A stretch of DNA of 64,000 nt from Xanthobacteraceae bacterium (GCA_029239875.1 JARBUD010000003.1:157360-221359); one strand, 5' to 3'; positions 17,320 through 25,870 are shown, counted from the first letter of the stretch. Numbers and translations: made by a program. The notes: generated from the letters alone by a model not told the origin.

Positions 17320-18009
17320 TCAGCCCGGTTCCGGGTCGAACATAAAACCGCGCCCGCGCACGGTCACGATCATGTGCCCGCCGTCCGGCAGCGCTTCCGC
17401 CAGCTTGTGGCGGAGATAGCCGACATAGACGTCGACCACGTTGAGCGAGGCGCCGCCATGGCCGGCCCACAGCGCGGCGAAGATGTCGGCGCGCGCCAGC
17501 GGCTCGCCGGGATGGCGCATCAGCAGCGCCAGCAGCTCCACCTCGCGCTCGGTAAGGCGCACGCGGGTGCCGGCGAGCTGCGCCTGGCGCGTGTCGAGGT
17601 CCAGGCTGAGAGGGCCGGCGGTGAGCACGCGCGGCTCGCTGTCGGCATTGGAGCGGCGCAGCGCCTGCACCTTCAGCCGCGCCAGCAGTTCCTCGAAGGC
17701 GAAGGGCTTGATGATATAGTCGTCCGCCCCCGCCATCAGCCCCTCGGTGCGCTCGTTCACGCTGGAGCGGGCAGAGAGCATGATGATCGGCGCGGTCTGG
17801 CCGCCGGCGCGCAGAGCCTTGCACACCTCGATGCCGGAGCGTCCGGGCAGCATGACGTCGAGGATGATCGCTTCCCACGCCTTGCCGTTGGCCGCGCGTA
17901 GTGCCTCCTCGCCGTCGCCGACGAGCTCGACCTGATAGCTTTCCGAGGAGAAGCCGCGCCGCAGCAGGGAACCGATGTCGGGGTCGTCCTCGACGATGAG
18001 AATGGTCAT
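17320..18009 (-). CDS. OmpR-family response regulator
   Basis: 229 aa. Receiver domain at residues 1-115 (ILIVEDDPDIG, phospho-acceptor Asp in LDVMLPG, Lys in IIKPFAFEE) and a C-terminal winged helix (RLTEREVELLALLMRHPG, VRGRGFMF). The start at 18009 overlaps the histidine kinase stop in ATGA. It sits directly upstream of pqqA on the same strand and inside the methanol-oxidation island, so it is a good candidate regulator of pqq/xox expression. That link is inference. Analogous pairs (MxcQE, MxbDM) control methanol oxidation in Methylobacterium, but orthology cannot be judged here. Confidence 0.92.
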   Translation of the reverse strand: MTILIVEDDPDIGSLLRRGFSSESYQVELVGDGEEALRAANGKAWEAIILDVMLPGRSGIEVCKALRAGGQTAPIIMLSARSSVNERTEGLMAGADDYIIKPFAFEELLARLKVQALRRSNADSEPRVLTAGPLSLDLDTRQAQLAGTRVRLTEREVELLALLMRHPGEPLARADIFAALWAGHGGASLNVVDVYVGYLRHKLAEALPDGGHMIVTVRGRGFMFDPEPG

Positions 18010-19634
18010 TGGGCGGCCTCCAATGTGATGTCGGGCACGGGCACGGGCAGGCGGACGGTAACGCAGGTGCCGCCGCGCCGTCCCTCCCCGCCGCTGACGC
18101 GGCTGTCGATCTCGATGCGCCCGCCATGGCGGTCGACGATCCACTTCGCCAAGGCGAGGCCGATGCCGAAGCCGGTGCCCTCGCGGGCGGCGCCGCGCCA
18201 GAAGCGCTCGAAGACGTGCGGCAGGTCGTCCGGCGGGATGCCGGTGCCGTGGTCGCTCACTCTTATCACCACATCGTTAGCCTCGCGTGCGGCCTCGACG
18301 CGCACCGTCTCTCCGGGCGGCGAGTGCCGCACCGCATTGGCGATCAGCCCGTCGAAGGTCTGGCGCAGCCAGTCGCGGTCGGCATCGATGGCGAGGTCGT
18401 CCGGCGAGCACGCGGTCTCCAGCGTCAGCCCGGCAGCGCGCGCGACCGGCTGCATGCTCTCGCGCAGATCGGCGACGAGGTCGCAGACGGGAAACAGCGA
18501 GCGGTCGAGCTCGATCTGTCCGCTCTCGGAGCGGGCGATGCGAAGCAAGTCCTCGACGCGCCGGTGCAGCCGGCGGGCGCGCGACTGGATGGTCAGCAGC
18601 GCCGCGCGCAGATCCTCCTCGCGCGGCTGTGCCGGGCGCAGGGTGATCTCCGCCTCGCCGAGGATCACGGTGAGCGGGGTGCGCAATTCGTGGCTTACAT
18701 CGGTGAAGAAGCGCCGGCGGGCGAGGTCTACATTCTCCAGCCGGGTATTGGCGGCGCGCAGCTCGGCCGTGCGCGCGTCGACCGTCGCCTGCAACTGCTT
18801 CTGCGCCGCCACGAGCCGCGTCTCGCGGCGGGCAAGATGGGCCGCCATGCGGTTGAAGCGGGCCATGGCGAGGCTCAGTTCATCATGGCCGGTGACGGCG
18901 ATGCGTGTGTCCGAGCGCCCGCGGGCGATGGCCGCCGCTGCCGCCGCGACATCGGCGACGCGGTTGACCAGCGAGCGCCCGAGCCGGTGATACAGCACGA
19001 CCGAGATCAGGCAGGCGAGCGCGACGCCGAGCAGCCCCCAGCGAATGGTGCGCTGCCGCAAATCGCGCACCGCCGCCTGCGCGTCATGGGCGGCGATGCG
19101 CTCCTCCTCCATAGCCTGGCCCAGCGGCCCGCTGAAGCCGGCGGCGAAGACGTCGAGAGCCACCCGCACCGCCGTCGCCGGCTCCTCGGCGGCGAGCGCG
19201 ACGTCGATCTGGCGATCGAGCACGTCGAACTGCGCCCGCATCCGCGCGAGGGTACGGCTGCGTGCCGCCATCAGCGTGCGCTGCTCCTCGCCGGACAGCC
19301 GCCCGACATCGGTGGCGAGAGCGTCCTCCAGCCGCGTGAAGGCGGCACGGGCGCGGTCGGCGGCGGCGAAGCGCCCGTCATGCATCGGCGCCTGCCCGGC
19401 GGAGGGGTCCTCGTGCCCGGCCTGCAGCGCCACCAGCGCGTAGTCGCCGATGCGGCCGGAAACGGCCGAGAGCAGCTCCAGCCGATTCTGCGCCGACACC
19501 AGCCGGTCGAGCTGGGCATTGGCCGCCCCGAGGCCGAAGATGAGCGCGAGCGTCGACGCGACCGTCACCAGAACGGCGACGGCGAGCAGCAGCGCCATGC
19601 GCGCCCTGAGCGACGAAAACAAGCCACGCCTCAT
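18006..19634 (-). CDS. Sensor histidine kinase of the pqq-linked two-component system
   Basis: 542 aa. A first membrane helix (MALLLAVAVLVTVASTLALIFGLG) is followed by an alpha-helical periplasmic sensor of about 150 residues rich in Ala/Arg and a second helix (GLLGVALACLISVVLYH). HAMP, HisKA (FTDVSHELRTPLTVILGEAE, phospho-His) and HATPase_c (NAVRHSPPGE, DHGTGIPPDD, GTGFGIGLAL) follow. Its stop overlaps the response-regulator start. The four-helix-like sensor suggests a small periplasmic ligand, unidentified. First gene of the TCS operon. Confidence 0.92.
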   Translation of the reverse strand: MRRGLFSSLRARMALLLAVAVLVTVASTLALIFGLGAANAQLDRLVSAQNRLELLSAVSGRIGDYALVALQAGHEDPSAGQAPMHDGRFAAADRARAAFTRLEDALATDVGRLSGEEQRTLMAARSRTLARMRAQFDVLDRQIDVALAAEEPATAVRVALDVFAAGFSGPLGQAMEEERIAAHDAQAAVRDLRQRTIRWGLLGVALACLISVVLYHRLGRSLVNRVADVAAAAAAIARGRSDTRIAVTGHDELSLAMARFNRMAAHLARRETRLVAAQKQLQATVDARTAELRAANTRLENVDLARRRFFTDVSHELRTPLTVILGEAEITLRPAQPREEDLRAALLTIQSRARRLHRRVEDLLRIARSESGQIELDRSLFPVCDLVADLRESMQPVARAAGLTLETACSPDDLAIDADRDWLRQTFDGLIANAVRHSPPGETVRVEAAREANDVVIRVSDHGTGIPPDDLPHVFERFWRGAAREGTGFGIGLALAKWIVDRHGGRIEIDSRVSGGEGRRGGTCVTVRLPVPVPDITLEAAQ

Positions 19635-19748
19635 GCATCCGACCGGGATTGCGCCATCTCAGATCGATGGCAACGCGATGATTCCACGGACGGCGCACAG
19701 GCGCACGCTGCGGCGCAGCAGGATTTCCGACTTAAGGTGAAGGAACGC

Positions 19749-19958
19749 TCAGATGTCGCGGCCGGCCGATCCCGCCCGCCCGCAGCGCCACTTGGTCACT
19801 TTCCACTTGGGATGGGTCTCGCTCCACTCGGCGATGACCGGCGGCGCGCCGATCAGGCACTGCACCGGCGCCGGGGTCTGCTCCATCCCGACCGAGACCG
19901 CTTCCTCGCGGCAGGTGCCGGGGCTGGCAATAAGGCAGATCGACAGAATGAGCTCCAT
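19749..19958 (-). CDS. Small Cys-containing conserved protein
   Basis: 69 aa starting MELILSICLIASPGTCREE with GAGGAA 8 bases upstream. Three Cys after the start helix (CREE, VQCLIGAPP, WRCGRAG) and the block WSETHPKWKVTKWRC are typical of a short, widespread but uncharacterised alphaproteobacterial family with a hydrophobic N terminus. No function is known. It lies between the histidine kinase and fae. Alternative in-frame codons up to 20030 lack a ribosome site. Confidence 0.7.
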   Translation of the reverse strand: MELILSICLIASPGTCREEAVSVGMEQTPAPVQCLIGAPPVIAEWSETHPKWKVTKWRCGRAGSAGRDI

Positions 19959-20447
19959 GAATATTCCTCGAGGCGTGGACCCAAGCCCCTTCGAACGTCC
20001 TCCGATCCCTCGGGCCTGATCTCGCCGCACACGGCGGCCGGATTCGCCTCAAGCTTGCGACATGCCGGAGCAAGAAGCGGGCCAGCGGGCTCGCGAGAGG
20101 CTCCGGAAGGTCGGCACCGATGCCGTTCCAGCCCGGCCCGGCGCCTGCCCGGTCAAAGGGCAGAGCCGTCTGCCGCAGTTTTGACCATGCCGCCTTAATC
20201 CGCAATAGGGACCACCGGTTCCCTTGCCCTTAGACAAAGGTCGAGTCAACCCCGTGCCCGAGCGTCACACGGGAGAAGAATCCCTTGCGGATAAAGGCGA
20301 AGCGGGCCTAGTCTCTCGCTCGTTACGTGTCTGGTCGCGCTATCGGGCCAACCGGTTTGGTTCCCAAACGCTGCAACAAAGATAGCCGGGACATCGAGAG
20401 GGGCAATTCCCGTCCCTTATCATGCAACCCCGTTCTGGGAGGATTAG
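19959..20447. other. 489-base noncoding region upstream of fae
   Basis: No supported gene. It must hold the fae promoter on the plus strand. Two ACCGGTT-containing short palindromes occur (CACCGGTT at 20213-20220 and AACCGGTT at 20350-20357). The TTCTTATG octamer seen before pqqA and the lut operon was not found here. GGGAGGAT directly precedes the fae ATG. Confidence 0.6.
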
Positions 20448-20954
20448 ATGGCCAAGATCAACAAGGTGCTCATTGGCGAATCGCTGGTGGGCGACGGCAA
20501 CGAGGTCGCTCATATCGACCTCATCATCGGCCCGCGCGGCAGCGCGGCGGAAAGCGCCTTCGTCAATGCGCTGACCAACAACAAGGACGGTTTCACCTCG
20601 CTGCTCGCCGTCGTGACCCCGAACCTGCTCGCCAAGCCGAACACCATCCTGTTCAACAAGGTGACGATCAAGGACGCCCGCCAGGCCGTCCAGATGTTCG
20701 GCCCGGCGCAGTACGCGGTCGCGAAGGCTGTCGTCGACAGCGTCGCCGAAGGCGTTATCCCGGAAGAAGAAGCCGACGACCTGTTCATCTCGGTCGGCGT
20801 GTTCATCCACTGGGAAGCGGCGGATGACGCCAAGATCCAGCAGTTCAACTACCAGGCCACCAAGGAAGCCCTGAAGCGCGCCGTCGACGGCGAGCCGAAG
20901 GTACGCGACGTGCTCTCGCAGGCCGCTTCGGCCAAGCACCCCTTCGCCGCTTAG
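20448..20954 (+). CDS. fae: Formaldehyde-activating enzyme (Fae)
   Basis: 168 aa. Condenses formaldehyde with tetrahydromethanopterin to methylene-H4MPT in the cytoplasm and so detoxifies and channels the product of methanol dehydrogenase. The N-terminal block [32 protein letters not shown] contains the conserved catalytic His (AHIDL). [19 protein letters not shown] and [19 protein letters not shown] are also family blocks. Ribosome site GGGAGGA 4 bases before the ATG. Monocistronic with a strong terminator downstream. The other H4MPT pathway genes are not in the window. Confidence 0.97.
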   Translation: MAKINKVLIGESLVGDGNEVAHIDLIIGPRGSAAESAFVNALTNNKDGFTSLLAVVTPNLLAKPNTILFNKVTIKDARQAVQMFGPAQYAVAKAVVDSVAEGVIPEEEADDLFISVGVFIHWEAADDAKIQQFNYQATKEALKRAVDGEPKVRDVLSQAASAKHPFAA

Positions 20955-21126
20955 ATCGGAAGCAACCCTGGGCAGACAACACCACCGCCCGCGGCCCAGT
21001 ATCCGAAGGGCCTGCTCCAGCGGTTGGCGGCGATCTTTCTGAACAAGTGACGGCGGTTCGCCGGCGTCGCTTGCGCCACGGAGACGGCGGGTGAGCCGCC
21101 CTCTCAATGCCCATTAGACTTCTTCG

Positions 21127-21158
21127 AGGCCCGGGGTTCGCCCCGGGCCTTTTTCTTT
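21127..21158 (+). terminator. Rho-independent terminator after fae
   Basis: A perfect 10-bp GC stem (AGGCCCGGGG with CCCCGGGCCT) capped by a TTCG tetraloop is followed by TTTTCTTT. It lies 170 bases after the fae stop. The gap between fae and this hairpin holds no gene I can support. Confidence 0.9.
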
Positions 21159-21190
21159 ACCGACGCGATCGCGGAATTCTCGTGGATAGA

Positions 21191-21295
21191 CTCATCCTGA
21201 GGCGCCCGGCGTCAGCCGGGCCTCGAAGGACGCTCGTGCGGATGCGCTCAAGCGGGCATCCTTCGAAGCTCGCTCCGCTCGCAGCTCGGGATGAG
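21191..21295. repeat. Branched palindromic repeat element
   Basis: The ends CTCATCC and GGATGAG pair. Inside are GCCCGGC-GTCA-GCCGGGC and a TCGAAGG/CCTTCGA inverted pair. Same family as 10766-10879 and 12608-12688. It occupies the space between the fae terminator and the ABC transporter ATPase gene end. Confidence 0.65.
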
Positions 21296-21337
21296 GGTGC
21301 ACTGTAGGGCAGCAGATCCGGGGACGAGGTTCGCCCC

Positions 21338-22054
21338 TCAACCGCCGATCCCGAGCGCGAGGCGCAGCGCGTCGACGCGCAGCGGCTCGCCACGCTCCTC
21401 GCGCGACAGGCCAACCGGCGCATCGCGGGCGATTCGGGCCGGCTCGCCCTCCAGCACGACGATCCGGCTCGCCAGCTCCACTGCCTCGCGGCTGTCATGG
21501 GTGACGAACAGCACCGTCGCCGGCCGCGTCGCCAGCAGGCGGCGCAGCAGGTCGCGCAGGCGCGCGGCGCCGGCCTCGTCGAGCGAGACGAAGGGCTCGT
21601 CCATCAAAAGCACATCCGGCTCGATGACGAAGGCGCGGGCCAGCGCGACCCGGCGCTGCTGGCCGAGCGAGAGGCGCTCGGGATAGGCACTGGCGAGATC
21701 GGCGAGACCGACCTCCGCCAGCATCGCCATGGCGCGGGCGCTTGCCTCCGCGCCGGAAGGTAGCGGCAGGGCGACGTTCTCCAGCACGGTTCGCCACGGC
21801 AGCAGCCGCGGGCTCTGGAAGGCATAGGCGATGCGGGGGGCCTGCGCACCGAAGCTGACCGAGCCGGAATAGGCGGTGTCGAGCCCGGCGACGATGTTGA
21901 GCAGCGTCGTCTTGCCCAGCCCCGAGGCCCCGAGCAGCACGAGGAACTCGTTCGCCGCCACCTCCAGCCGGAAGTCTTGGAAGACCTCGCGCGCGGGGGT
22001 GCCGGCCACGGCCGGGTAGCGTTTCTCGGCGATATCGATGTGGATCGCGCTCAT
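21338..22054 (-). CDS. ABC importer ATPase (SsuB/TauB-like)
   Basis: 238 aa. Walker A GASGLGKTTLL (a Leu replaces the usual Ser/Cys), Q-loop AFQSPRLLPW, signature LSLGQQRRVALARA (a variant of LSGGQ), Walker B LLMDEPF and H-loop VTHD. The LLPW Q-loop is typical of nitrate/sulfonate/taurine-type importers. It overlaps the permease by 4 bases. Last gene of a four-gene operon divergent from the lut cluster. Transported substrate unknown. Confidence 0.9.
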   Translation of the reverse strand: MSAIHIDIAEKRYPAVAGTPAREVFQDFRLEVAANEFLVLLGASGLGKTTLLNIVAGLDTAYSGSVSFGAQAPRIAYAFQSPRLLPWRTVLENVALPLPSGAEASARAMAMLAEVGLADLASAYPERLSLGQQRRVALARAFVIEPDVLLMDEPFVSLDEAGAARLRDLLRRLLATRPATVLFVTHDSREAVELASRIVVLEGEPARIARDAPVGLSREERGEPLRVDALRLALGIGG

Positions 22055-22800
22055 CGCCGCCACCGGTTGGCCCGCCGCTCCCAGGGCTGCAACAGGCCGA
22101 GCTCGATGACCTGCACCACCGCGGTGAAGGCGAGCGCATAGGCGAGGATGGTGGCCACGTCGAAAAGCTGAAACGCGGTCTGCAATTCGAAGCCGACGCC
22201 GTTGGAGCGGCCGAGCAGCTCCACCACCAGCACGATCTTCCAGGTGAGCGCGAGACCCGAGCGGGCGCTGGCGGCGAAGAAGGGCACCAGCTGCGGCAGG
22301 GTGACCTCGCGCAGCGCCTTGAGCCGCGGCAGGCGGTAGACGCGCGCCATCTCGTCGAGATCGCGCGACAGCGCCGCCGCGCCCTCGCGCATGGTGACGG
22401 CGACATTGGGGATCTTGTTGATGGCGACAGCGGTGATGGCGGCTGCCTCGGTCAGCCCGAACCAGACATAGCAGAGGATGATCACCACCAGCGCCGGCAG
22501 GTTGAGCAGCACCACCACCCACGGCCCGAACAGCTCGTTGAGCTGGACGGAGCGCCCGAGCGCGATGCCGACGGCGGAGCCAATCGCCATGGCGATGAGG
22601 AAGCTCGCGGCGACGCGGGCAAGCGTGATGGCGATATTAGTCTGCAGCGCGCCGCTCTCCGCCGCGCGCGCCATCGCCGCGACGACGGCGGCCGGACCGG
22701 GCAGCAGCGGCGAGGCGATGAGGAGCGCGGCCAACTGCCACAGGAGTACCAGCCCCGCCAGTGAGGCCGCGGTCAGCAGCAGGCGTGCGGCAGTCGACAC
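22051..22800 (-). CDS. ABC importer permease (SsuC/TauC-like)
   Basis: 249 aa with about six membrane helices and the BPD_transp_1 EAA-type loop (EMARVYRLPRLKALREVTLPQLVPFF). GTG at 22800 is the only start that keeps the first helix complete and avoids overlap with the binding-protein gene; GTGAGG lies just upstream. Pairs with the ATPase (4-base overlap) and the periplasmic binding protein upstream. Confidence 0.9.
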   Translation of the reverse strand: MSTAARLLLTAASLAGLVLLWQLAALLIASPLLPGPAAVVAAMARAAESGALQTNIAITLARVAASFLIAMAIGSAVGIALGRSVQLNELFGPWVVVLLNLPALVVIILCYVWFGLTEAAAITAVAINKIPNVAVTMREGAAALSRDLDEMARVYRLPRLKALREVTLPQLVPFFAASARSGLALTWKIVLVVELLGRSNGVGFELQTAFQLFDVATILAYALAFTAVVQVIELGLLQPWERRANRWRR

Positions 22801-22807
22801 GTGTGCC

Positions 22808-23800
22808 TCACTCGCCCACCGGCCCGAACAATCCGCGGTCAAAGCCCGGATTCGGCCCGACCAGCTCCGGCCCGCCGGTCTCGGCCAGCACCTGGTAGAG
22901 CTTGGCGCAGGACTGGCGCTCGGCCTCGCCGAAGCTGCCGGGGATGCCGGCGCGGTAATAATCGCGCAGCCGGGCGAACTCGGCATCATCAGTCGCCTGC
23001 ATCAGTGGGCGGATGCGCTCCCAGGCGGCATTGTCGGTCGCTAGCACGCGATTGGCCGAGGCGGCCGCGCGCAGAAAGGCGGAGATCGCCGCGCCGCGCT
23101 CGGTCATGATGGCGTTGCGCCAGACGAAGCCGACCAGCGGCGGGGCGGGATCGATGCCGATGCCCTTGATGACGTCCTTCATGTCGAGGAAGCGTCGGAA
23201 CCCCTTGGCGTCGAGCCGGGCGGCATAGGGCCAGAAGGTCAACACCGCGTCGACGCGGCCGAGCACCAGCTGCTCGCTCACCAGCGGCGCGGCGCCAAAC
23301 ACCGGCTCGGCAGCTTGGGCGAGGTCGACGCCGAGCTGCGCCTTGCCATAGGCGCGCAGCAGCAGCCAGCTCTTGTCCAGCGCGCCGCCGGCGACGCCGA
23401 TCTTCTTTCCCTTGAGGTCGGCGAGGCTCTTCACCGGTCCGTCCGCCGCCACCATCAGCGCGCCGAGCGTGGTGGAGAAGGGGGCGAAGCGCATGCGCTC
23501 GCCGTCCTGCGTCCGGCGCAGCGCCCACAGCCAGTCGCTGACGATGAGGTCGATGTCGCCGGCCTGGAGCGCCACGGTCGTCGCTTGCCCGCTGGCGAAG
23601 TCGACGGCGTCGAGGGTGAGCCCCTCGGCCTTGTCGAAGCCCTCGGTGCGGATGGTCTCGACCAGCCAGTTCAGCGTGCCGAATTTCAGCGAGCCGATCC
23701 GCAGCTTCAGCTCCGACTGCTGCGCACGTGCCGGCAGTGGCAGCAGCGGAATCAGCGTGATGGCAGCCGATGCCAGAAGGCTGCGGCGGGTGACGTTCAT
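22808..23800 (-). CDS. ABC importer periplasmic binding protein (NMT1/SsuA-like)
   Basis: 330 aa. A signal peptide with RRSLLASAAITLIPLLPLPARA (Tat-like RRS but also Sec-compatible) precedes a type-2 periplasmic binding fold of the NMT1/THI5 or SsuA group (LRIGSLKFGTLNWLVE, LKGKKIGVAGGALDKSWLLL, FLDMKDVIKGIG). The SsuA group binds sulfonates, nitrate, pyrimidines or quinoid-like ligands. The position between fae and the lut operon suggests a ligand needed for methylotrophy; that is inference. Overlaps the upstream DUF2380/3280-like gene by 4 bases. Confidence 0.88.
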   Translation of the reverse strand: MNVTRRSLLASAAITLIPLLPLPARAQQSELKLRIGSLKFGTLNWLVETIRTEGFDKAEGLTLDAVDFASGQATTVALQAGDIDLIVSDWLWALRRTQDGERMRFAPFSTTLGALMVAADGPVKSLADLKGKKIGVAGGALDKSWLLLRAYGKAQLGVDLAQAAEPVFGAAPLVSEQLVLGRVDAVLTFWPYAARLDAKGFRRFLDMKDVIKGIGIDPAPPLVGFVWRNAIMTERGAAISAFLRAAASANRVLATDNAAWERIRPLMQATDDAEFARLRDYYRAGIPGSFGEAERQSCAKLYQVLAETGGPELVGPNPGFDRGLFGPVGE

Positions 23801-24330
23801 GGCGCGGCCTTCCCGGTAAGCGGGGGATCCAGCAGGCGGTTGCGGATCAGATAGGAGACGCCGCGCAGCCAGGATTCGTCCGTGTTGTTGCGGATGTCGG
23901 CGCTGCCCGCCCGCAGCACCTCCCCGGTAGCAACGTCACGAAGCTGGAAATTGATGTTGAGAATCAGGTTCGAGACCTTTTGCACCAGCCCGATCACCTC
24001 GATCTGCGCACCGAGGGAGCGAGCGATCTCGAGCTCGCAGCTGTTGCAGTTGCGGAACGGCGAAGCCTCTGTGATCTCCGCGTTTTTCGGCGACAAGTCG
24101 ACTACTTCATAGCCGGCTTTCTTCAACCGCTCGCGCACGTCGTCGGTGATGAGAGCGAGGCGTTTCAGTTCCTCCGGCTTCGGCCCGCCAGGACCCGCCT
24201 CGCCGCTGGTATCGAACAGCTCGAAGTCGAAGACGGCGACGCGTGTCGCCGCGCGGGCGTCGGCGGCGAAAGCGAGGGCCCATGCGAGAACGAGGATTGC
24301 CGTTCCGCCGATGCGACTGAAAGCACTCAT
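23797..24330 (-). CDS. Exported DUF2380/DUF3280-like protein
   Basis: 177 aa. Signal peptide (AILVLAWALAFAADARA) then VAVFDFELFDTSGEAG, the DUF2380/DUF3280 opening motif. A Cys pair follows in FRNCNSCELEIARSLGA and the C terminus holds NINFQLRDVATGEVLRAGSADIRNNTDESW. The pattern resembles periplasmic proteins that pool or sense small molecules beside ABC importers, but no function is established. First gene of the operon with the SsuABC-like importer; its start faces the lut operon across a 265-base divergent control region. Confidence 0.8.
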   Translation of the reverse strand: MSAFSRIGGTAILVLAWALAFAADARAATRVAVFDFELFDTSGEAGPGGPKPEELKRLALITDDVRERLKKAGYEVVDLSPKNAEITEASPFRNCNSCELEIARSLGAQIEVIGLVQKVSNLILNINFQLRDVATGEVLRAGSADIRNNTDESWLRGVSYLIRNRLLDPPLTGKAAP

Positions 24331-24469
24331 CCAGTTCTGCCTCTTTGGGGCAGGCTTTGTTCCCGCCTTCTGGCAATCATAGCGCCGAGATATGCTCCCG
24401 CAAGAGACCGGGAAAAAGTTCCCGATTTTAATATTTGTGATATGATTTGGATAACGGCAGCGTTACATT

Positions 24470-24488
24470 TTCTTATTAGTTTCTTATG
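24470..24488 (+). promoter_or_regulatory. Tandem TTCTTAT repeat upstream of the lut operon
   Basis: TTCTTATT at 24470-24477 and TTCTTATG at 24481-24488, period 11, in the lut direction, about 110 bases before the start. It matches the pair upstream of pqqA in sequence, period and orientation. The divergent intergenic region is otherwise AT-rich (ATATTTGTGATATGATTTG), so both promoters probably lie here. The site could control both the lut operon and the divergent importer operon. Confidence 0.55.
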
Positions 24489-24595
24489 CACGCTATTTTA
24501 TTGAATGCTTGAGTTCAATTGCGTAGAGTTTTGCCACGGCGACCGAGAAAAGTTCCGAAGAGACTTGTCGACGACCAACATTGCCGTGGGATGAA

Positions 24596-25843
24596 ATGCC
24601 GATGAAAAGGATGGCGAGCGTCACTGGCGCGGCGCTTATTGCAACTGTGTGCGCGATGACCGTGGCGAGCGCGCAGGAGGCCACCTCCCCTGCGCCTTCC
24701 TCGCCGCCGCTCGTGGCGAAGCCCGCGGCGGCCATACCGCCCGAGCAGACCTTTCGGATCGGCCTGGTGCGGCAGATTCCCGAGCCGCCGCCATGGATCG
24801 CACCGCTGCAGATGCCACCCGACGACCTCGGTGTTGCCGGGGCCGAGCTCGGCATTCGCGACAACCTCACCAGCGGCCGCTTCCTCAAGCTCGACTACAA
24901 GCTCCAGACCGAGATCGTGCCGACGGGCGGCGATCCGTTGCCGGCGGCCCAGAAGCTGGTCGAGGCCGGCAACAGCTTCATCCTGCTCGACGTGCCGGCC
25001 GACCAACTGCTGCGCATCGCCGACGCGCTGAAAGACAAGAACGTCCTCATCATCAATGTCGGCGCCACCGACGACCGGCTGCGCCAGCAGGACTGTCGCG
25101 CCAACGTGTTCCACATCGCTCCGAACCGGGCGATGCTGACCGACGCTCTGGCGCAGTTCCTCGTCACCAAGCGCTGGCGCAACTGGTTCCTCATGGTCGG
25201 ACGCACCGACGCCGACAAGCTTTATGCCGAGGCAGTGCGTCGCTCGGCCAAGAAGTTCGGCGCCAAGATCGTCGCTGAGAAAACCTGGGACTACGGTCCG
25301 GACGCGCGCGCCACCGCGCAGTCCGAAGTGCCGCGCGGCACGCAGGTCGGCGAATACGACATCCTCGTCGTCGCCGACGAGCTGGGCGAGTTCGGCGACA
25401 TCCTGCCCTACAACACCTGGCTCGCCCGCCCCACCGCCGGCACGCAGGGGCTGATGCCGCTCTCCTGGCACCCGACCATGGAGAACTGGGGCGCCTCGCA
25501 GCTGCAGAGCCGCTTCTTCAAGCAGTCCAAGCGGATGATGCTGCCGCTCGACTTCCAGATGTGGGAAGGCGTCTTCTCCATCGGCTCCGCCAGCCTGAAG
25601 ACCCGCAACAGCGATCCCGCCAAGGTGAAGGCGCAAATGCTCACGCCGGATTACGACCTGCCGGTGTTCAAGGGCGTCGCGGCCAGTTTCCGCGACTGGG
25701 ACCACCAACTGCGCCAGCCGATCCTGCTCACCCACGCCACCAACACGGTGACGCTGTCGCCGCAGTCCGGCTTCCTGCACCAGGTCACGCCGCTCGACAC
25801 GCTCGGCTTCGACCGGCCCGAGACAGCCTGCAAGTTCCAATAA
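24596..25843 (+). CDS. lutA: PQQ-associated ABC substrate-binding protein (LutA-like)
   Basis: About 415 aa. Signal peptide ends at VASAQE. The mature part is a type-1 periplasmic binding fold (FRIGLVRQIPEPPPW, NWFLMVGRTDADKLYAEAVRRSAKKFGAKIVAEKTWDYGPDARA). It matches the family described as the substrate-binding protein of the PQQ-dependent alcohol dehydrogenase ABC system, which I equate with LutA of Methylobacterium lanthanide uptake by position and type. ATG 24596 is preferred to TTG 24581; ATG 24602 is also possible. First gene of a six-gene plus-strand set. The symbol is by analogy only. Confidence 0.85.
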   Translation: MPMKRMASVTGAALIATVCAMTVASAQEATSPAPSSPPLVAKPAAAIPPEQTFRIGLVRQIPEPPPWIAPLQMPPDDLGVAGAELGIRDNLTSGRFLKLDYKLQTEIVPTGGDPLPAAQKLVEAGNSFILLDVPADQLLRIADALKDKNVLIINVGATDDRLRQQDCRANVFHIAPNRAMLTDALAQFLVTKRWRNWFLMVGRTDADKLYAEAVRRSAKKFGAKIVAEKTWDYGPDARATAQSEVPRGTQVGEYDILVVADELGEFGDILPYNTWLARPTAGTQGLMPLSWHPTMENWGASQLQSRFFKQSKRMMLPLDFQMWEGVFSIGSASLKTRNSDPAKVKAQMLTPDYDLPVFKGVAASFRDWDHQLRQPILLTHATNTVTLSPQSGFLHQVTPLDTLGFDRPETACKFQ

Positions 25844-25870
25844 GATCAAGCCATTGCCAGGAGGAAACGA

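Noticed and set aside
18009..20198. 729-aa plus-strand frame opposite the histidine kinase
   Set aside because: Antisense shadow of the kinase: repetitive RR/GG/AD composition, no domain, and GC-driven absence of stops.
21338..23800. Assigning the importer as a nitrate, taurine or sulfonate transporter
   Set aside because: The families are too similar to separate by eye, and the context points to methylotrophy rather than sulfur or nitrogen assimilation.
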